Assembly: GCA_002385885.1 (NCBI GenBank)
Contig: DGEI01000014.1
Span: 2,361-44,175 of the forward strand
Direction: 5' to 3'
Length of the DNA: 41,815 nt
Source: Firmicutes bacterium UBA3930
GTDB taxonomy: Bacteria; Bacillota; Clostridia; Caldicoprobacterales; Caldicoprobacteraceae
Each line of letters starts with the position of its first letter. Within the stretch, counting starts at the first letter, position 1. A model generated the notes under the pieces. The model did not search any database. It had not been told where the DNA came from and saw only the letters and a list, made by a program, of their open reading frames with translations. Both the position numbers and the translations under genes were made by a program. Shown here piece after piece: positions 15,865-24,564 of this stretch.

Positions 15865-16794
15865 CTAGCAGCAATCGCAGCAGCATATTATATGTTCTTT
15901 AACCACTGCATCAATTTCAGCCTCATCATTGGAGGGCATTTCTACATCCCCTATAAGCTCCCATTCCTCAACATGGGAAGCAGTGCCGCCAGGTTCTACA
16001 AGGGTTAACGGTGACAAGCTTTCCATCTCAAGCATAAAATCGTTAGTGTAGGTTTCATAGGAAACACCAAAGTCAGGATACTTGGCTCCCATTTGATGTA
16101 CATACCGCTTTATGAACAGGTTCCCATGGTTGAAATAAGCCGCCCATCCGTCCTCGTTATTGATACCGAATTTAAACGGCCGCTCTGCGCCTGGATCCTG
16201 CTGCAGGACAATATATTTATCTCCCCAGTAGACACGGCGGTCATTCATCTTTGAGTACGGCCATAAAGCGAGAACACGGTTGCCCAAAAAGCCGGTATCC
16301 CGGGCAGGCTGAGGTACGATTTCCTTTCCTCCCTGGGACATTACTGTTATGCCCCATACGGAAAACTCTACCGGCCATGCATTTCTGTTTGTCAGGCGGT
16401 GAACCACCCTGACCCTGTCACAGCAGGCAGCCAAAGTTATTTCCATTTCCTTTTCAATCTGTACCCAGGGTTCAACCTTTTGTTTAACCTTTATCCCGTT
16501 TTCAATTTTGCACCATTCCACAGGAGCATCGTCAGGAATATAGGAACGGGGCATGTTTTCAGGACTGTGCCACAGCCTATGCCCGCCTTTCATCTTCCAT
16601 ACGCCTCCGACAGGCTCATCAACAGGCTGGGTTGTCTGCGGGACTTCGCAAAACATGTTCTCCTTGCCGGTAAAACCGAACCGTATGATCCTCGGCCCCA
16701 CATCCACGGTAACCACTACGTCAACAGTACCATTGGAGATCTCAACGCATTTTCCATATTCCTTGTAAACAATTTCCTCTATGCTGATTGCCAT
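15865..16794 (-). CDS. Galactose mutarotase-like (DUF4380-type) protein with Cys-rich tail
   Basis: The 309 aa protein is all-beta in appearance and resembles the DUF4380 / aldose-1-epimerase-like superfamily. It has segments such as VVVTVDVGPRIIRFGFTG near the start, GGHRLWHSPE near residue 85 and VVHRLTNRNAWPVEFSVWG in the middle. These suggest a carbohydrate-binding beta-sandwich; an enzymatic role is not established. It lacks a signal peptide. The last residues are HIICCCDCC, five cysteines in six positions, which is not part of the usual fold and may bind metal. ATG at 16794 is preceded by GAGGAG at about 11 nt; an upstream frame to 16845 is unlikely. It lies about 100 bp downstream of the SplB-like gene and has its own terminator. 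Confidence 0.65.
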   Translation of the reverse strand: MAISIEEIVYKEYGKCVEISNGTVDVVVTVDVGPRIIRFGFTGKENMFCEVPQTTQPVDEPVGGVWKMKGGHRLWHSPENMPRSYIPDDAPVEWCKIENGIKVKQKVEPWVQIEKEMEITLAACCDRVRVVHRLTNRNAWPVEFSVWGITVMSQGGKEIVPQPARDTGFLGNRVLALWPYSKMNDRRVYWGDKYIVLQQDPGAERPFKFGINNEDGWAAYFNHGNLFIKRYVHQMGAKYPDFGVSYETYTNDFMLEMESLSPLTLVEPGGTASHVEEWELIGDVEMPSNDEAEIDAVVKEHIICCCDCC

Positions 16795-16892
16795 GGTAAA
16801 TTCCACTCCTCTCCAGCTATTTATATTATTTATCAATTTCTCCACAGAACATCAAAATCCTGCTAAAAAAAATCTAACCTATGGGTATCCAA

Positions 16893-17900
16893 TCAACTGT
16901 ATATCTTCTCCCCGGGCAGATACCGGATAAGCTGCCGATGCATAAAATCTTTCATTCTCTCACCTTCAGCATAGCTCATTATCCCTTCCCCGGAACACAC
17001 CATTGAATAGGCAAATACATCGGTATCCGTCCGGAATCTGCTAATCCTTTTAAACTGCTCCCTGTTCATACGAAAAAGACCAATATTTGCATCAAAGATC
17101 CTGTCTGCCGGAATGATTTCAAATACGTTTTTCAGAAAAGCTGAATATATCTCCTGCCAGTTTTGTATTTTAAGTATGGGCTCAAAACACAGCCGGACCT
17201 TCCACCCGTCCTCAACGGCGGTTTTAGCTGCCTTCAATCTTGTTTCAAGGGGTGGAGCCAGCTTCTCATAGCGCCTTGCAACTTCATTTGGAGACAGCGA
17301 CCAGGCTAATACCACCTGTTCTGCAGGTGTGAACCTTTTAACAGCTCCATAGTTCGCACTTCTGGTTCTAAGCTCGATATTAAAATTTTGTTTGCCGCCT
17401 GCAAACTCTATCCATTTGGACGCATACGGCACTACACCTTCCAGAGCCAATAGATCGGTGTCATAGGATATGCAGAGATACAAGTTCTCATATTCAATGC
17501 GTTTTTGCACATCCTCAAAAAAGTCCTCAATATTCACAAAAATCACGATATTGGCCGATGCATAAAGGCCTTGCAAATAGCAGTAATCGCAATCATAAAG
17601 GCAGTTTAAAACACATGAAGCATAGTAAAAATTCTTATTGCCAAAATCCTCACAAATTTCGGGTCCCTGATATAGAAAGGGTTCCTGCTTAACAGCCAGG
17701 ATCAATTTGGGTGAATCCTTTTGCCGTCTGAAATCCTGATGAGTTCTGTTGAAAACATCCTTGTAATGCTGCACCACCACCTTAACCGATCGGGGAAAAC
17801 GCTTCAGGATACGGTCGGTAACCGGATACGATAAAGCTTTTTGCTCTATATATATGTGGGAAAATCTATTCAGCAGCGAGTATCCTTCTGATCTCCTCAA
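16893..17900 (-). CDS. Radical SAM protein of the spore photoproduct lyase (SplB) family
   Basis: SplB uses a 4Fe-4S cluster and S-adenosylmethionine to revert the UV lesion 5-thyminyl-5,6-dihydrothymine in spore DNA. The cluster motif is visible near residue 100 as CLYDCDYCYLQ (C-x3-C-x2-C), inside the SplB-like context YASCVLNCLYDCDYCYLQG. The N-terminal FSHIYIEQKALSYPVTDRIL is also typical of the family, and the length (335 aa) is right. The start is TTG at 17900 with AAGGGAGG 7 nt upstream; no in-frame ATG lies near. The first 35 bases overlap the nucleosidase gene, indicating coupled translation. Sequence alone does not prove that spore photoproduct is the substrate, because the family includes relatives of unknown specificity. 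Confidence 0.8.
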   Translation of the reverse strand: MRRSEGYSLLNRFSHIYIEQKALSYPVTDRILKRFPRSVKVVVQHYKDVFNRTHQDFRRQKDSPKLILAVKQEPFLYQGPEICEDFGNKNFYYASCVLNCLYDCDYCYLQGLYASANIVIFVNIEDFFEDVQKRIEYENLYLCISYDTDLLALEGVVPYASKWIEFAGGKQNFNIELRTRSANYGAVKRFTPAEQVVLAWSLSPNEVARRYEKLAPPLETRLKAAKTAVEDGWKVRLCFEPILKIQNWQEIYSAFLKNVFEIIPADRIFDANIGLFRMNREQFKRISRFRTDTDVFAYSMVCSGEGIMSYAEGERMKDFMHRQLIRYLPGEKIYS

Positions 17901-18711
17901 AGGCTTTCCTCCCTTCGGCCTTTACCTTTACCTCATCAACAATAATATCAGAAAAATCAGGAAGTGGTTTACCGGTCCTGAGCTTGTATTTGGCAGCCAG
18001 TTTCGCCAGCTGGTGTCCTTGAGTAACCGTCAGACGCAATCTTTTTTTGATATCTTCCAGCTGCTGTTGTTCAGCGTCAGAAAAAACCGGCTCATCATGC
18101 CTGCAGTATCTTTCCACGTGTTCCAAAAATCCATGTATGTCATCCATTGCCCGGGCTATCAATCCGGTAATTTTGTTTTTATCATACTCCTCAACCTCCA
18201 GGTAGTCTCCTATGATTTTTATTACATATATTTGGTGGGGAGACAAAAACCTGGATGCTGCCTGGAAAAAGCCGGAGGCTTCCATATCCACAAAATCCGT
18301 ACAAACCCGGCTTTGACCGCTGTCTATATATTCCCTCCGCACAATCTGATTATGGGTTTCAACACTGCCTTCTGCGAAGGGATGTTCCAGCAGTATATCT
18401 GAATAATAATCCCTGCCGGTCTCATGATCTGTAATCTTATGTATCAGAACCGGGGTTCCAATGGGATACTGCTGCTTCACAGCACCGCATACCCCTATGT
18501 TTACAATTGCTGCGTCCTGACCGGCATTCCCACCGGAAAGCAGGTATGCAGCCGCAATTGCCGATGCCATCTTTCCGATCCCGCTTACTATAAGGCACAT
18601 GTTGCTGCCTTTAAACATCGGAAAAAATTTACAGTTGTCATCCCGCTTCAGGTTGTATCTTTCAATAACAGGCCGGGCTTCCCACGGCAAAGCCGTTACA
18701 ACATATATCAT
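17866..18711 (-). CDS. Nucleoside phosphorylase / MTA-SAH nucleosidase-like protein
   Basis: Residues 1-205 follow the purine nucleosidase/phosphorylase fold: YVVTALPWEARPVIERY at the start, VSGIGKMASAIAAAYLL, a central AAIVNIGVCGAV, the ribose-site DMEASGFF and the probable catalytic Asp in IKIIGDYLE. Members cleave the glycosidic bond of nucleosides such as methylthioadenosine or S-adenosylhomocysteine; the substrate here is unknown. Residues about 206-281 form an extra, charged helical tail (ending EEIRRILAAE) not needed for the fold. ATG at 18711 lies 12 bp after the EndoQ stop, and the 3' end overlaps the SplB-like gene. The context suggests a role in handling damaged nucleosides or radical SAM by-products such as deoxyadenosine, but this is inference. 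Confidence 0.75.
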   Translation of the reverse strand: MIYVVTALPWEARPVIERYNLKRDDNCKFFPMFKGSNMCLIVSGIGKMASAIAAAYLLSGGNAGQDAAIVNIGVCGAVKQQYPIGTPVLIHKITDHETGRDYYSDILLEHPFAEGSVETHNQIVRREYIDSGQSRVCTDFVDMEASGFFQAASRFLSPHQIYVIKIIGDYLEVEEYDKNKITGLIARAMDDIHGFLEHVERYCRHDEPVFSDAEQQQLEDIKKRLRLTVTQGHQLAKLAAKYKLRTGKPLPDFSDIIVDEVKVKAEGRKAFEEIRRILAAE

Positions 18712-18723
18712 GCAGCATCCTCC

Positions 18724-19926
18724 TCAATCAAGAACCTTGCCGTACACTCCTCCTCCACCGTGCACTATATTGAGCTCTCCCTGGCGGCCTTTAATTATCA
18801 TATCTGCTATAGGTTGAGATACCACTTTGTACAATTCCTCGGGTTTAACCTTATGCAGGATATTCATTTCGGTTCCGAACTCGTTAATTAGCCTGTCAAT
18901 GGTCCTTGGGCCAACCCCCGGCAAAAAATTCAGCGGTACCTGGTAATGGTAGGGAGGATGAACTGTCCTGCCAGGATCTATGTTGGCATCATCTGAGCTT
19001 TGAACCCGATCCCTGATGGCCTCAATACGGTCCCTGACACCTACCACTACTCTATGATTCGGGTTGTTGGGACACTTAAGCACCGGTGGAGGCTGTTGAG
19101 TAATTCCTTTACACTTCAGACAGAAAGTCCTGTGGTACTTGCCCAACTTGGGATCAAGCCCGTAATTGGCAGCAACTCCTCTCCCGTCCTCGCCCTTTAA
19201 AGCCTTGAATACTTCTTCAAAATTCAAAGCTTTAAGCCTCATAACATTGTACTCTCTACCCATCTTGATCAGCGAGTGGGCATCCGAGTTGCTGGTAAAT
19301 GCTTTTTCATCCAATTCCGACAGCAAACCCGCCATTTGAGTATCAGCGCTGAGTCCCAGCTCTACCGCCGGAATCTTGCCGAAAGACTGTTTATCAAAGA
19401 TGTTGCGCAGGCTATTGGTACAGTTTCCATAAAAACTCTTATAGGGAGTAAAGACATGTGCCGGCATATAAAATCCTCCGAGGGAGTCAACAATATCAAA
19501 AAGCTGCTGCCCGGATAACCGGCTGATCATAGAGTTCTCCGGCAGATTAGCCATATGCCTGTCCATAATGTTCGAAAACTCCCTGACCTGTGAGAGCCAG
19601 GGGAAAAATACCAGGGAATGGGCATGACATCCGCTTTCTTCCCTGGTTTCGATTTCGGAGCCAAGCAAAAGCACCAGATCATCCCTGTAGTTCATACCGC
19701 CCTCGGGCAGCTCTTCAAGCTGTCCTTTTTTCAGCATCTCTTCTATATCCCTTATGATCCAGGGCGAAACGCAGTCCACCATACCAATGATGTTAATCCC
19801 TTTACGGTACCGTGCTTCATAGGCAATGTTGGCAAAGGTAAGTTTATGTGATGTACCAACCTTTACAATCCTCCCATCGGAAGATCTTCCAACATGGACG
19901 TGCAGGTCGACATAGTATTCCCTCAT
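18724..19926 (-). CDS. Endonuclease Q family protein (PHP domain, zinc finger, HhH)
   Basis: EndoQ nicks DNA 5' to deaminated bases (uracil, hypoxanthine, xanthine) and abasic sites. It is known from archaea and some Bacillota (YqxK-type). The order of domains is clear. An N-terminal PHP metal-binding domain has DLHVHVGRSSDG at residues 7-18, plus PAHVFTP and the SNSDAHS motif. A zinc-binding segment near residue 275-295 has FCLKCKG then LKCPNNPNH. A helix-hairpin-helix region follows at LNFLPGVGPRTIDRLI. The 400 aa length fits. ATG at 19926 is preceded by AAGGGGC. It is the first gene of a three-gene operon with the nucleosidase and the SplB-like protein, pointing to repair of DNA during dormancy or outgrowth. 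Confidence 0.85.
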   Translation of the reverse strand: MREYYVDLHVHVGRSSDGRIVKVGTSHKLTFANIAYEARYRKGINIIGMVDCVSPWIIRDIEEMLKKGQLEELPEGGMNYRDDLVLLLGSEIETREESGCHAHSLVFFPWLSQVREFSNIMDRHMANLPENSMISRLSGQQLFDIVDSLGGFYMPAHVFTPYKSFYGNCTNSLRNIFDKQSFGKIPAVELGLSADTQMAGLLSELDEKAFTSNSDAHSLIKMGREYNVMRLKALNFEEVFKALKGEDGRGVAANYGLDPKLGKYHRTFCLKCKGITQQPPPVLKCPNNPNHRVVVGVRDRIEAIRDRVQSSDDANIDPGRTVHPPYHYQVPLNFLPGVGPRTIDRLINEFGTEMNILHKVKPEELYKVVSQPIADMIIKGRQGELNIVHGGGGVYGKVLD

Positions 19927-20070
19927 TATTTTACTGCCCCTTCATTTGCATATTTCTCCTTGCAACCTATTTTACCTCTTTTGCCGCTCCCGAATCCATG
20001 TATTTTGATATTTATGCTTCAGCGTATAATAACCGATAGACTTATCTCTTTGTGTTTCAATATATCCTTT

Positions 20071-20706
20071 TTACTCCTCGGTACCCAGCAACACCCGTAC
20101 GGGAGCTCCTCCCGAACCCTTTATCTTCATAGGAAGGCAGATCAGGTAATACATACCCGGCGTCACATCTGACAAATCAACACCCTCCAGTGCCACAGTA
20201 TCGTTAGGCCCTAAAAATATGTGATGTACATCCTTGGTGTCTCCGTATGGCCCTATAGAGTAATAGTCAATACCCACCAGCTTTATTCCCTGATCAATCA
20301 GCCATTGGGCTGATTCGGGAGATAAAGCCACAAAATCCTTATGAAATTCCCCATCCTTCAGCCGCTGTGAATTGCTGGTTTTTATAAGCAGCCTTTTCAC
20401 ACCGGGAGCCACGGCCCGCTTCAAGGCCTCCAAATCCACATGCACCCCTACAGAGGGCACTTCCACCACCTGGCAGGGCCCAATGAGCAAGTTTAAGTCC
20501 AGTTCCTCAATCCTCTTCCCGTCAGCTATGAAATGATAGGGAGCATCCAGGTGTGTGCCAAAATGCACGCTGCTTTCAATGGTAGACACATTGGCATTGG
20601 AACCATCCCTGCCTATTTCCCGGGTTACTCGATGGGCAAAAGGAATATCGCCGGGCCAGTTTGGACGGCCTTCCTCCATGGGTAATGTAATATCGATCCA
20701 TTTCAT
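20071..20706 (-). CDS. Cyclase / kynurenine formamidase-like metal-dependent hydrolase
   Basis: Members of this cyclase family (PF04199 type) are metal-dependent amidases or cyclases; the best known is KynB, which hydrolyses N-formylkynurenine. The family motif HFGTHLDAPYH is present near residue 48, preceded by the usual N-terminal DITLPMEEGRPNWPGD. The length (211 aa) is typical. ATG at 20706 has GGAGGG 7 nt upstream and a strong promoter about 40 bp before it. No tryptophan catabolism genes are near, so the substrate could be another amide or lactam; I do not assign the kynB symbol. Confidence 0.8.
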   Translation of the reverse strand: MKWIDITLPMEEGRPNWPGDIPFAHRVTREIGRDGSNANVSTIESSVHFGTHLDAPYHFIADGKRIEELDLNLLIGPCQVVEVPSVGVHVDLEALKRAVAPGVKRLLIKTSNSQRLKDGEFHKDFVALSPESAQWLIDQGIKLVGIDYYSIGPYGDTKDVHHIFLGPNDTVALEGVDLSDVTPGMYYLICLPMKIKGSGGAPVRVLLGTEE

Positions 20707-20743
20707 GTTAATTCCCTCCTATATTTAAGTATCCATATGAATT

Positions 20744-20772
20744 TATATATATCCTATCCCAGGTTATGTCAA
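20744..20772 (-). promoter_or_regulatory. Promoter of the cyclase gene
   Basis: On the minus strand a perfect TTGACA (20772-20767) is followed after 17 bp by TATATA (20749-20744). The transcript would start close to the ribosome binding site. Confidence 0.6.
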
Positions 20773-20817
20773 GGCTCTCTTGAGAACCGGATATAGTATA
20801 ATTTCGGTAAACACCAT

Positions 20818-20907
20818 AGTATTCTTCTCGTTATGCTCATTGGTAATCATACTATCAGGTATAATGGCTGCACAGAATATTATTCCGTTCGCTGGTGCTC
20901 AAGGCCA
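20818..20907. repeat. Dispersed 90-nt element, copy B
   Basis: Ungapped alignment to 15714-15803 shows 64 of 90 identical positions. The small hairpin is kept as ATACT-ATCA-GGTAT, where a T-G wobble replaces a T-A pair on the plus strand. The copy lies between the ileS terminator and the cyclase promoter. Confidence 0.6.
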
Positions 20908-21006
20908 GGAACCTGTAACACTCGCTCCAGGCTCCACCAAAACCCGCTGACGCGTCAGACTGGTTCCGGCTATCCTCCGCTTCGCTGACAGGTTCCGGGG
21001 CTTTTT
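20903..21006. repeat. Imperfect ~100 bp palindrome between ileS and the cyclase gene
   Basis: The outer arms GGAACCTGT (20908-20915 region) and ACAGGTTCC (20988-20996 region) are complementary. They sit almost symmetrically around a perfect 12 bp palindrome CTGACGCGTCAG (20947-20958). The interior pairs only partly. The segment is richer in G+C than its flanks and holds no convincing gene. Confidence 0.5.
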
Positions 21007-21060
21007 GCAAGGATAGTGCCCAAGCTATATACGAACAGGGATTTAATATCATATACACAA

Positions 21061-21087
21061 AAAAATGGGGCAGAAAACCCCATTTTT
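21061..21087 (-). terminator. Terminator of ileS
   Basis: A perfect 10 bp stem, AAAAATGGGG with CCCCATTTTT, around a 7 nt loop forms an intrinsic terminator just after the ileS stop on the minus strand. Confidence 0.9.
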
Positions 21088-21095
21088 AAAACCAT

Positions 21096-24000
21096 TTAAA
21101 TTCTTACAACGGTTAAAACTACCCTTTCGTCATTTATATTCCACTCTTTTGTATAACCGTCAGCCTTGCCTTCTGCAATTTCCCTCGCCAGTACTTCCTC
21201 AGCTATTTCTTCCCTGTTACTTTCTATTATACGGCCAATCCTGTCATTATTGGAGTAGTACAGTTGAATTCTGTCCTGCACTTCAAATCCTGCTTCTTTA
21301 CGCATGTTTTGAACCTTGCTGACTATTTCCCGTACAAAGCCCTCTTCCACCAGCCCGGGAGTAAGGTTGGTATCAAGCGCAGCGGTTATATCCCTGTTGC
21401 TTTCCACTACAAAGCCTTCCTTATGGCTGGTTTCAATCAACACGTCGTCCTCCATAAGCTCAATTGCCTGGCCTTGAACGGTCAGCTTAACAGGCTGCCC
21501 GTCTTTGAAAGCTTCCAATGCCTTTTTCCCGTCAACTTCCTTTAAAGCTTCCCTGATCCCGGGCAATAGTTTCCCGTATCTTGGCCCAAGGGTTTTCAAC
21601 TGAGGTTTCAGGGTAACTGCCGTGAAACTATCAATATCATCTGTTACCACCAATTCCTTAACATTGAGCTCATCCTTCACCAGATCCTCAAACGTTTCCG
21701 GCAAGGCCTGACTTAGCTTAACATAGATGGCCTTAAGAGGCTGGCGTATCTTTATATTGGCGGTGTTGCGGCAGGCCCGCCCCAGCGTTACCAGCTTCAA
21801 TACAACATCCATGTGTTTTTCCAGTTCTTCGTCTATCCATTTGGGATCTGCCTTGGGATAGTCGCACAGATGCACGCTCTCTATCGCATCGGGCTGTACA
21901 CTTTTTACCAGGTTGCCGTATATCTCTTCCGTCATAAACGGCAGGAACGGCGCGATCAGCCTGGCCAGTTCCACTAAAACGGTGTACAGCGTCATATAGG
22001 CATTTATTTTATCCTGGGGCATATCCTTCTGCCAGAAGCGTTCACGGCTCCTTCTTACATACCAGTTGCTTAGTTCATCCACAAAATCCTGTATCCTCCT
22101 GGCAGCCTCGGTTATTCGGTACCTGTCCAGGCTGTCATCCACAAACGCTATAAGGGAATGCAATCTTGACAGTATCCACCGGTCCATAACCGAAAGCTTA
22201 TCATAATCCAGGGAATACTGTGCCGGGTTGAATTTATCAATATTAGCATACAGCACAAAGAAAGCATAGGTATTCCACAGAGTGGACATAAACCTCCTCT
22301 GGAACTCGCTGACAACTTCTTCGTAAAAACGGCTGGGAAGCCACGGCGCACTGCTGACATAGAAGTACCACCGCACTGCATCGGCCCCTAGCTTATTCAA
22401 TACTGTCCAGGGATCGACTACATTACCCTTGTGCTTGCTCATCTTCTGGCCATCCTTATCCAGCACATGACCGAGCACGATAACATTTTTATAGGACGGC
22501 TGGTCAAAAAGCAGGGTGGAGATTGCAAGCAGGGTATAGAACCATCCCCTGGTCTGATCAACAGCTTCGCTTATAAAATCAGCCGGAAAGTTTTCATTAA
22601 ATAACTCATGATTCTCAAATGGATAGTGCCATTGTGCAAAAGGCATGGCTCCTGAATCAAACCAGCAATCGATTACTTCCGGAACCCTCTTCATCTTTCC
22701 GTCCCGGCATTTGGGACATTTAAGAAACACTTTATCTATATACGGCTTATGAAGCTCTATATCCTCAGGCACATCCAGACCCATTTCCTTAAGCTCGGCT
22801 ATACTTCCTACCGCATGGCGGTGCCCGCATTCACACTCCCATATGGGAAGGGGAGTACCCCAGTACCGCTCGCGGCTCAAGCCCCAGTCTACAACGTTTT
22901 CAAGGAAATTCCCAAAACGGCCTTCTTTGACGTTATCAGGATACCAGTTAATCTGGCGGTTGTTCTTTATAAGCTGTTCCCTGACAGCAGTCATTTTAAC
23001 AAACCAGGTATCCCTTGCATAATAAATCAGGGGAGTATCACACCTCCAGCAGAATGGATAGGAGTGTTGATAATCAGCAACGGTATACACAAGGTTCCTC
23101 TGTTCAAGATGCCTGATGATTTCCGGATCAGCGTCCTTTACAAAAACTCCTTTCCATGGTTTTGCCTCCTCAACAAACTTACCTTCTCCATCCACCAGTT
23201 GTACAAAAGGTAAATCGTACATTCTCCCAACCTTTGCGTCATCTTCGCCAAAAGCAGGTGCAGTATGGACGATACCGGTACCCTCCGTCAAGGTAACAAA
23301 ATCATCAGCTACAACGTAATAAGCCTTCTTATCCACCCTGACAAAATCAAACAAGGGTTCGTATTCTATCCCTACCAGCTGATCACCGGCCACTCGGTCA
23401 AGCACCTCATATTCTTCTTTAAGCACATTTGATGCCAGAGCCTCTGCCAGGATATATACTTCATCACTGCATTTTGCCTTTATATAGGTTTCCTTTCCGT
23501 TAACCGTAAGGGCAACGTTGGAAGGCAGTGTCCATGGAGTTGTTGTCCAGGCCAGAAGGAAGGTCTGTTTTTCTCCTCTGACCTTGAACTTAACATATAT
23601 GGACGGTTCCGTCACATCCTTATAACCCTGGGCTACTTCGTGGCTGGACAGCGGCGTACCGCAGCGGGGACAATATGGAACAATCTTATGTCCTTTGTAC
23701 AACAGCCCTTTGTCCCATATCGTCTTTATCGCCCACCACACCGATTCAATATATTCATTGTAGTACGTGACATAGGGGTTCTCCATATCGGCCCAGTAAG
23801 CTACCCGTTCACTCATTTTTTCCCATTCCTGCTTGTATCTCCATACGCTTTCCTTACACCTGTTTATAAACGGCTCTACACCGTACTTTTCTATTTCAGG
23901 CTTGCCGTTTATCCCAAGTTCCTTTTCCACTTCCAGTTCCACGGGAAGCCCATGGGTGTCCCACCCCGCTTTCCGAAGTACTTTGTAGCCCTTCATAGTC

Positions 24001-24215
24001 TTATAACGCGGTATAATATCCTTGACCACGCGGGTGATGACATGCCCTATATGAGGCTTTCCGTTAGCTGTTGGAGGCCCGTCATAAAAGGTAAATGCAG
24101 GTCCTCCCTCCCGCAGCCGTATACTTTTTTCGAATATGTTGTTTTCCTTCCAAAATTCCAGTATTTTTTGCTCCCTCTCAGCAAAATTCAAACCGGTCGA
24201 TACTTTCTTATACAT
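21096..24215 (-). CDS. ileS: Isoleucyl-tRNA synthetase, long (eukaryote-like, type 2) form
   Basis: IleRS charges tRNA-Ile with isoleucine and edits misactivated valine. The 1039 aa protein begins MYKKVSTGLNFAEREQKIL and has the class I signature HIGH within PPTANGKPHIGHV at residues 55-58. The KMSKH variant of the second signature lies near residue 600, and the editing-domain WTTTPWTLPSN and a zinc-type CPRCGTPLSSHE are present. These features and the length mark the type 2 lineage shared with eukaryotes and some bacteria, members of which often tolerate mupirocin. ATG at 24215 has GGAGGG 6 nt upstream. Expression is under a T-box leader, so it should rise when uncharged tRNA-Ile accumulates. 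Confidence 0.95.
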   Translation of the reverse strand: MYKKVSTGLNFAEREQKILEFWKENNIFEKSIRLREGGPAFTFYDGPPTANGKPHIGHVITRVVKDIIPRYKTMKGYKVLRKAGWDTHGLPVELEVEKELGINGKPEIEKYGVEPFINRCKESVWRYKQEWEKMSERVAYWADMENPYVTYYNEYIESVWWAIKTIWDKGLLYKGHKIVPYCPRCGTPLSSHEVAQGYKDVTEPSIYVKFKVRGEKQTFLLAWTTTPWTLPSNVALTVNGKETYIKAKCSDEVYILAEALASNVLKEEYEVLDRVAGDQLVGIEYEPLFDFVRVDKKAYYVVADDFVTLTEGTGIVHTAPAFGEDDAKVGRMYDLPFVQLVDGEGKFVEEAKPWKGVFVKDADPEIIRHLEQRNLVYTVADYQHSYPFCWRCDTPLIYYARDTWFVKMTAVREQLIKNNRQINWYPDNVKEGRFGNFLENVVDWGLSRERYWGTPLPIWECECGHRHAVGSIAELKEMGLDVPEDIELHKPYIDKVFLKCPKCRDGKMKRVPEVIDCWFDSGAMPFAQWHYPFENHELFNENFPADFISEAVDQTRGWFYTLLAISTLLFDQPSYKNVIVLGHVLDKDGQKMSKHKGNVVDPWTVLNKLGADAVRWYFYVSSAPWLPSRFYEEVVSEFQRRFMSTLWNTYAFFVLYANIDKFNPAQYSLDYDKLSVMDRWILSRLHSLIAFVDDSLDRYRITEAARRIQDFVDELSNWYVRRSRERFWQKDMPQDKINAYMTLYTVLVELARLIAPFLPFMTEEIYGNLVKSVQPDAIESVHLCDYPKADPKWIDEELEKHMDVVLKLVTLGRACRNTANIKIRQPLKAIYVKLSQALPETFEDLVKDELNVKELVVTDDIDSFTAVTLKPQLKTLGPRYGKLLPGIREALKEVDGKKALEAFKDGQPVKLTVQGQAIELMEDDVLIETSHKEGFVVESNRDITAALDTNLTPGLVEEGFVREIVSKVQNMRKEAGFEVQDRIQLYYSNNDRIGRIIESNREEIAEEVLAREIAEGKADGYTKEWNINDERVVLTVVRI

Positions 24216-24266
24216 CTTTTTCCCTCCAAAATCCAACGATTGTTTTTGCCGTGCTAATATAAATAA

Positions 24267-24298
24267 AACCTTTCATCCCTTTATCAGGACGAAAGGTT
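24267..24298 (-). terminator. T-box-controlled terminator before ileS
   Basis: AACCTTTCGTCC pairs with GGATGAAAGGTT (12 positions, one mismatch-like G-T pair) around an 8 nt loop and is followed by a T-rich tract on the minus strand. The 5' arm overlaps the antiterminator region next to the T-box sequence. Confidence 0.85.
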
Positions 24299-24535
24299 AT
24301 CTTCCGCGGTACCACCTGATTTTGATACAAACACATGCATATCCACTCATTCGCATACGGGACCAATCCTATATGCGCCCTCTGTAACGGGAGGTCCGTC
24401 CTGACTTAGTCGGAAATCCTTTCAGCCGGCCGTTCAGAGGTGATTTTCAATACCCTTGGACAGGATTGGGCTTCCACCGTCCCCAACTCGCTGAACCCTC
24501 AAAGGTACCTACTCTTCCTCGTCATCACGTTTTAC
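24299..24535 (-). promoter_or_regulatory. T-box leader (Ile) of ileS
   Basis: On the minus strand the conserved T-box sequence AGGTGGTACCGCGG lies at 24317-24304, ahead of a terminator. Stem I is recognisable: GTTCAG and CTGAAC close it, GGTGGAAGCC is in the apical part, and the specifier region reads GAAA-ATC-ACC, giving codon ATC (Ile) at 24444-24442. Uncharged tRNA-Ile should stabilise the antiterminator and switch ileS on. Confidence 0.93.
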
Positions 24536-24564
24536 TGCATGATATCAAATCATATTTTGAATGT

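Noticed and set aside
20855..21058. 67-residue minus-strand open frame between the cyclase gene and ileS
   Set aside because: No ribosome site; it overlaps the palindrome and the 90-nt repeat and has no protein-like character.
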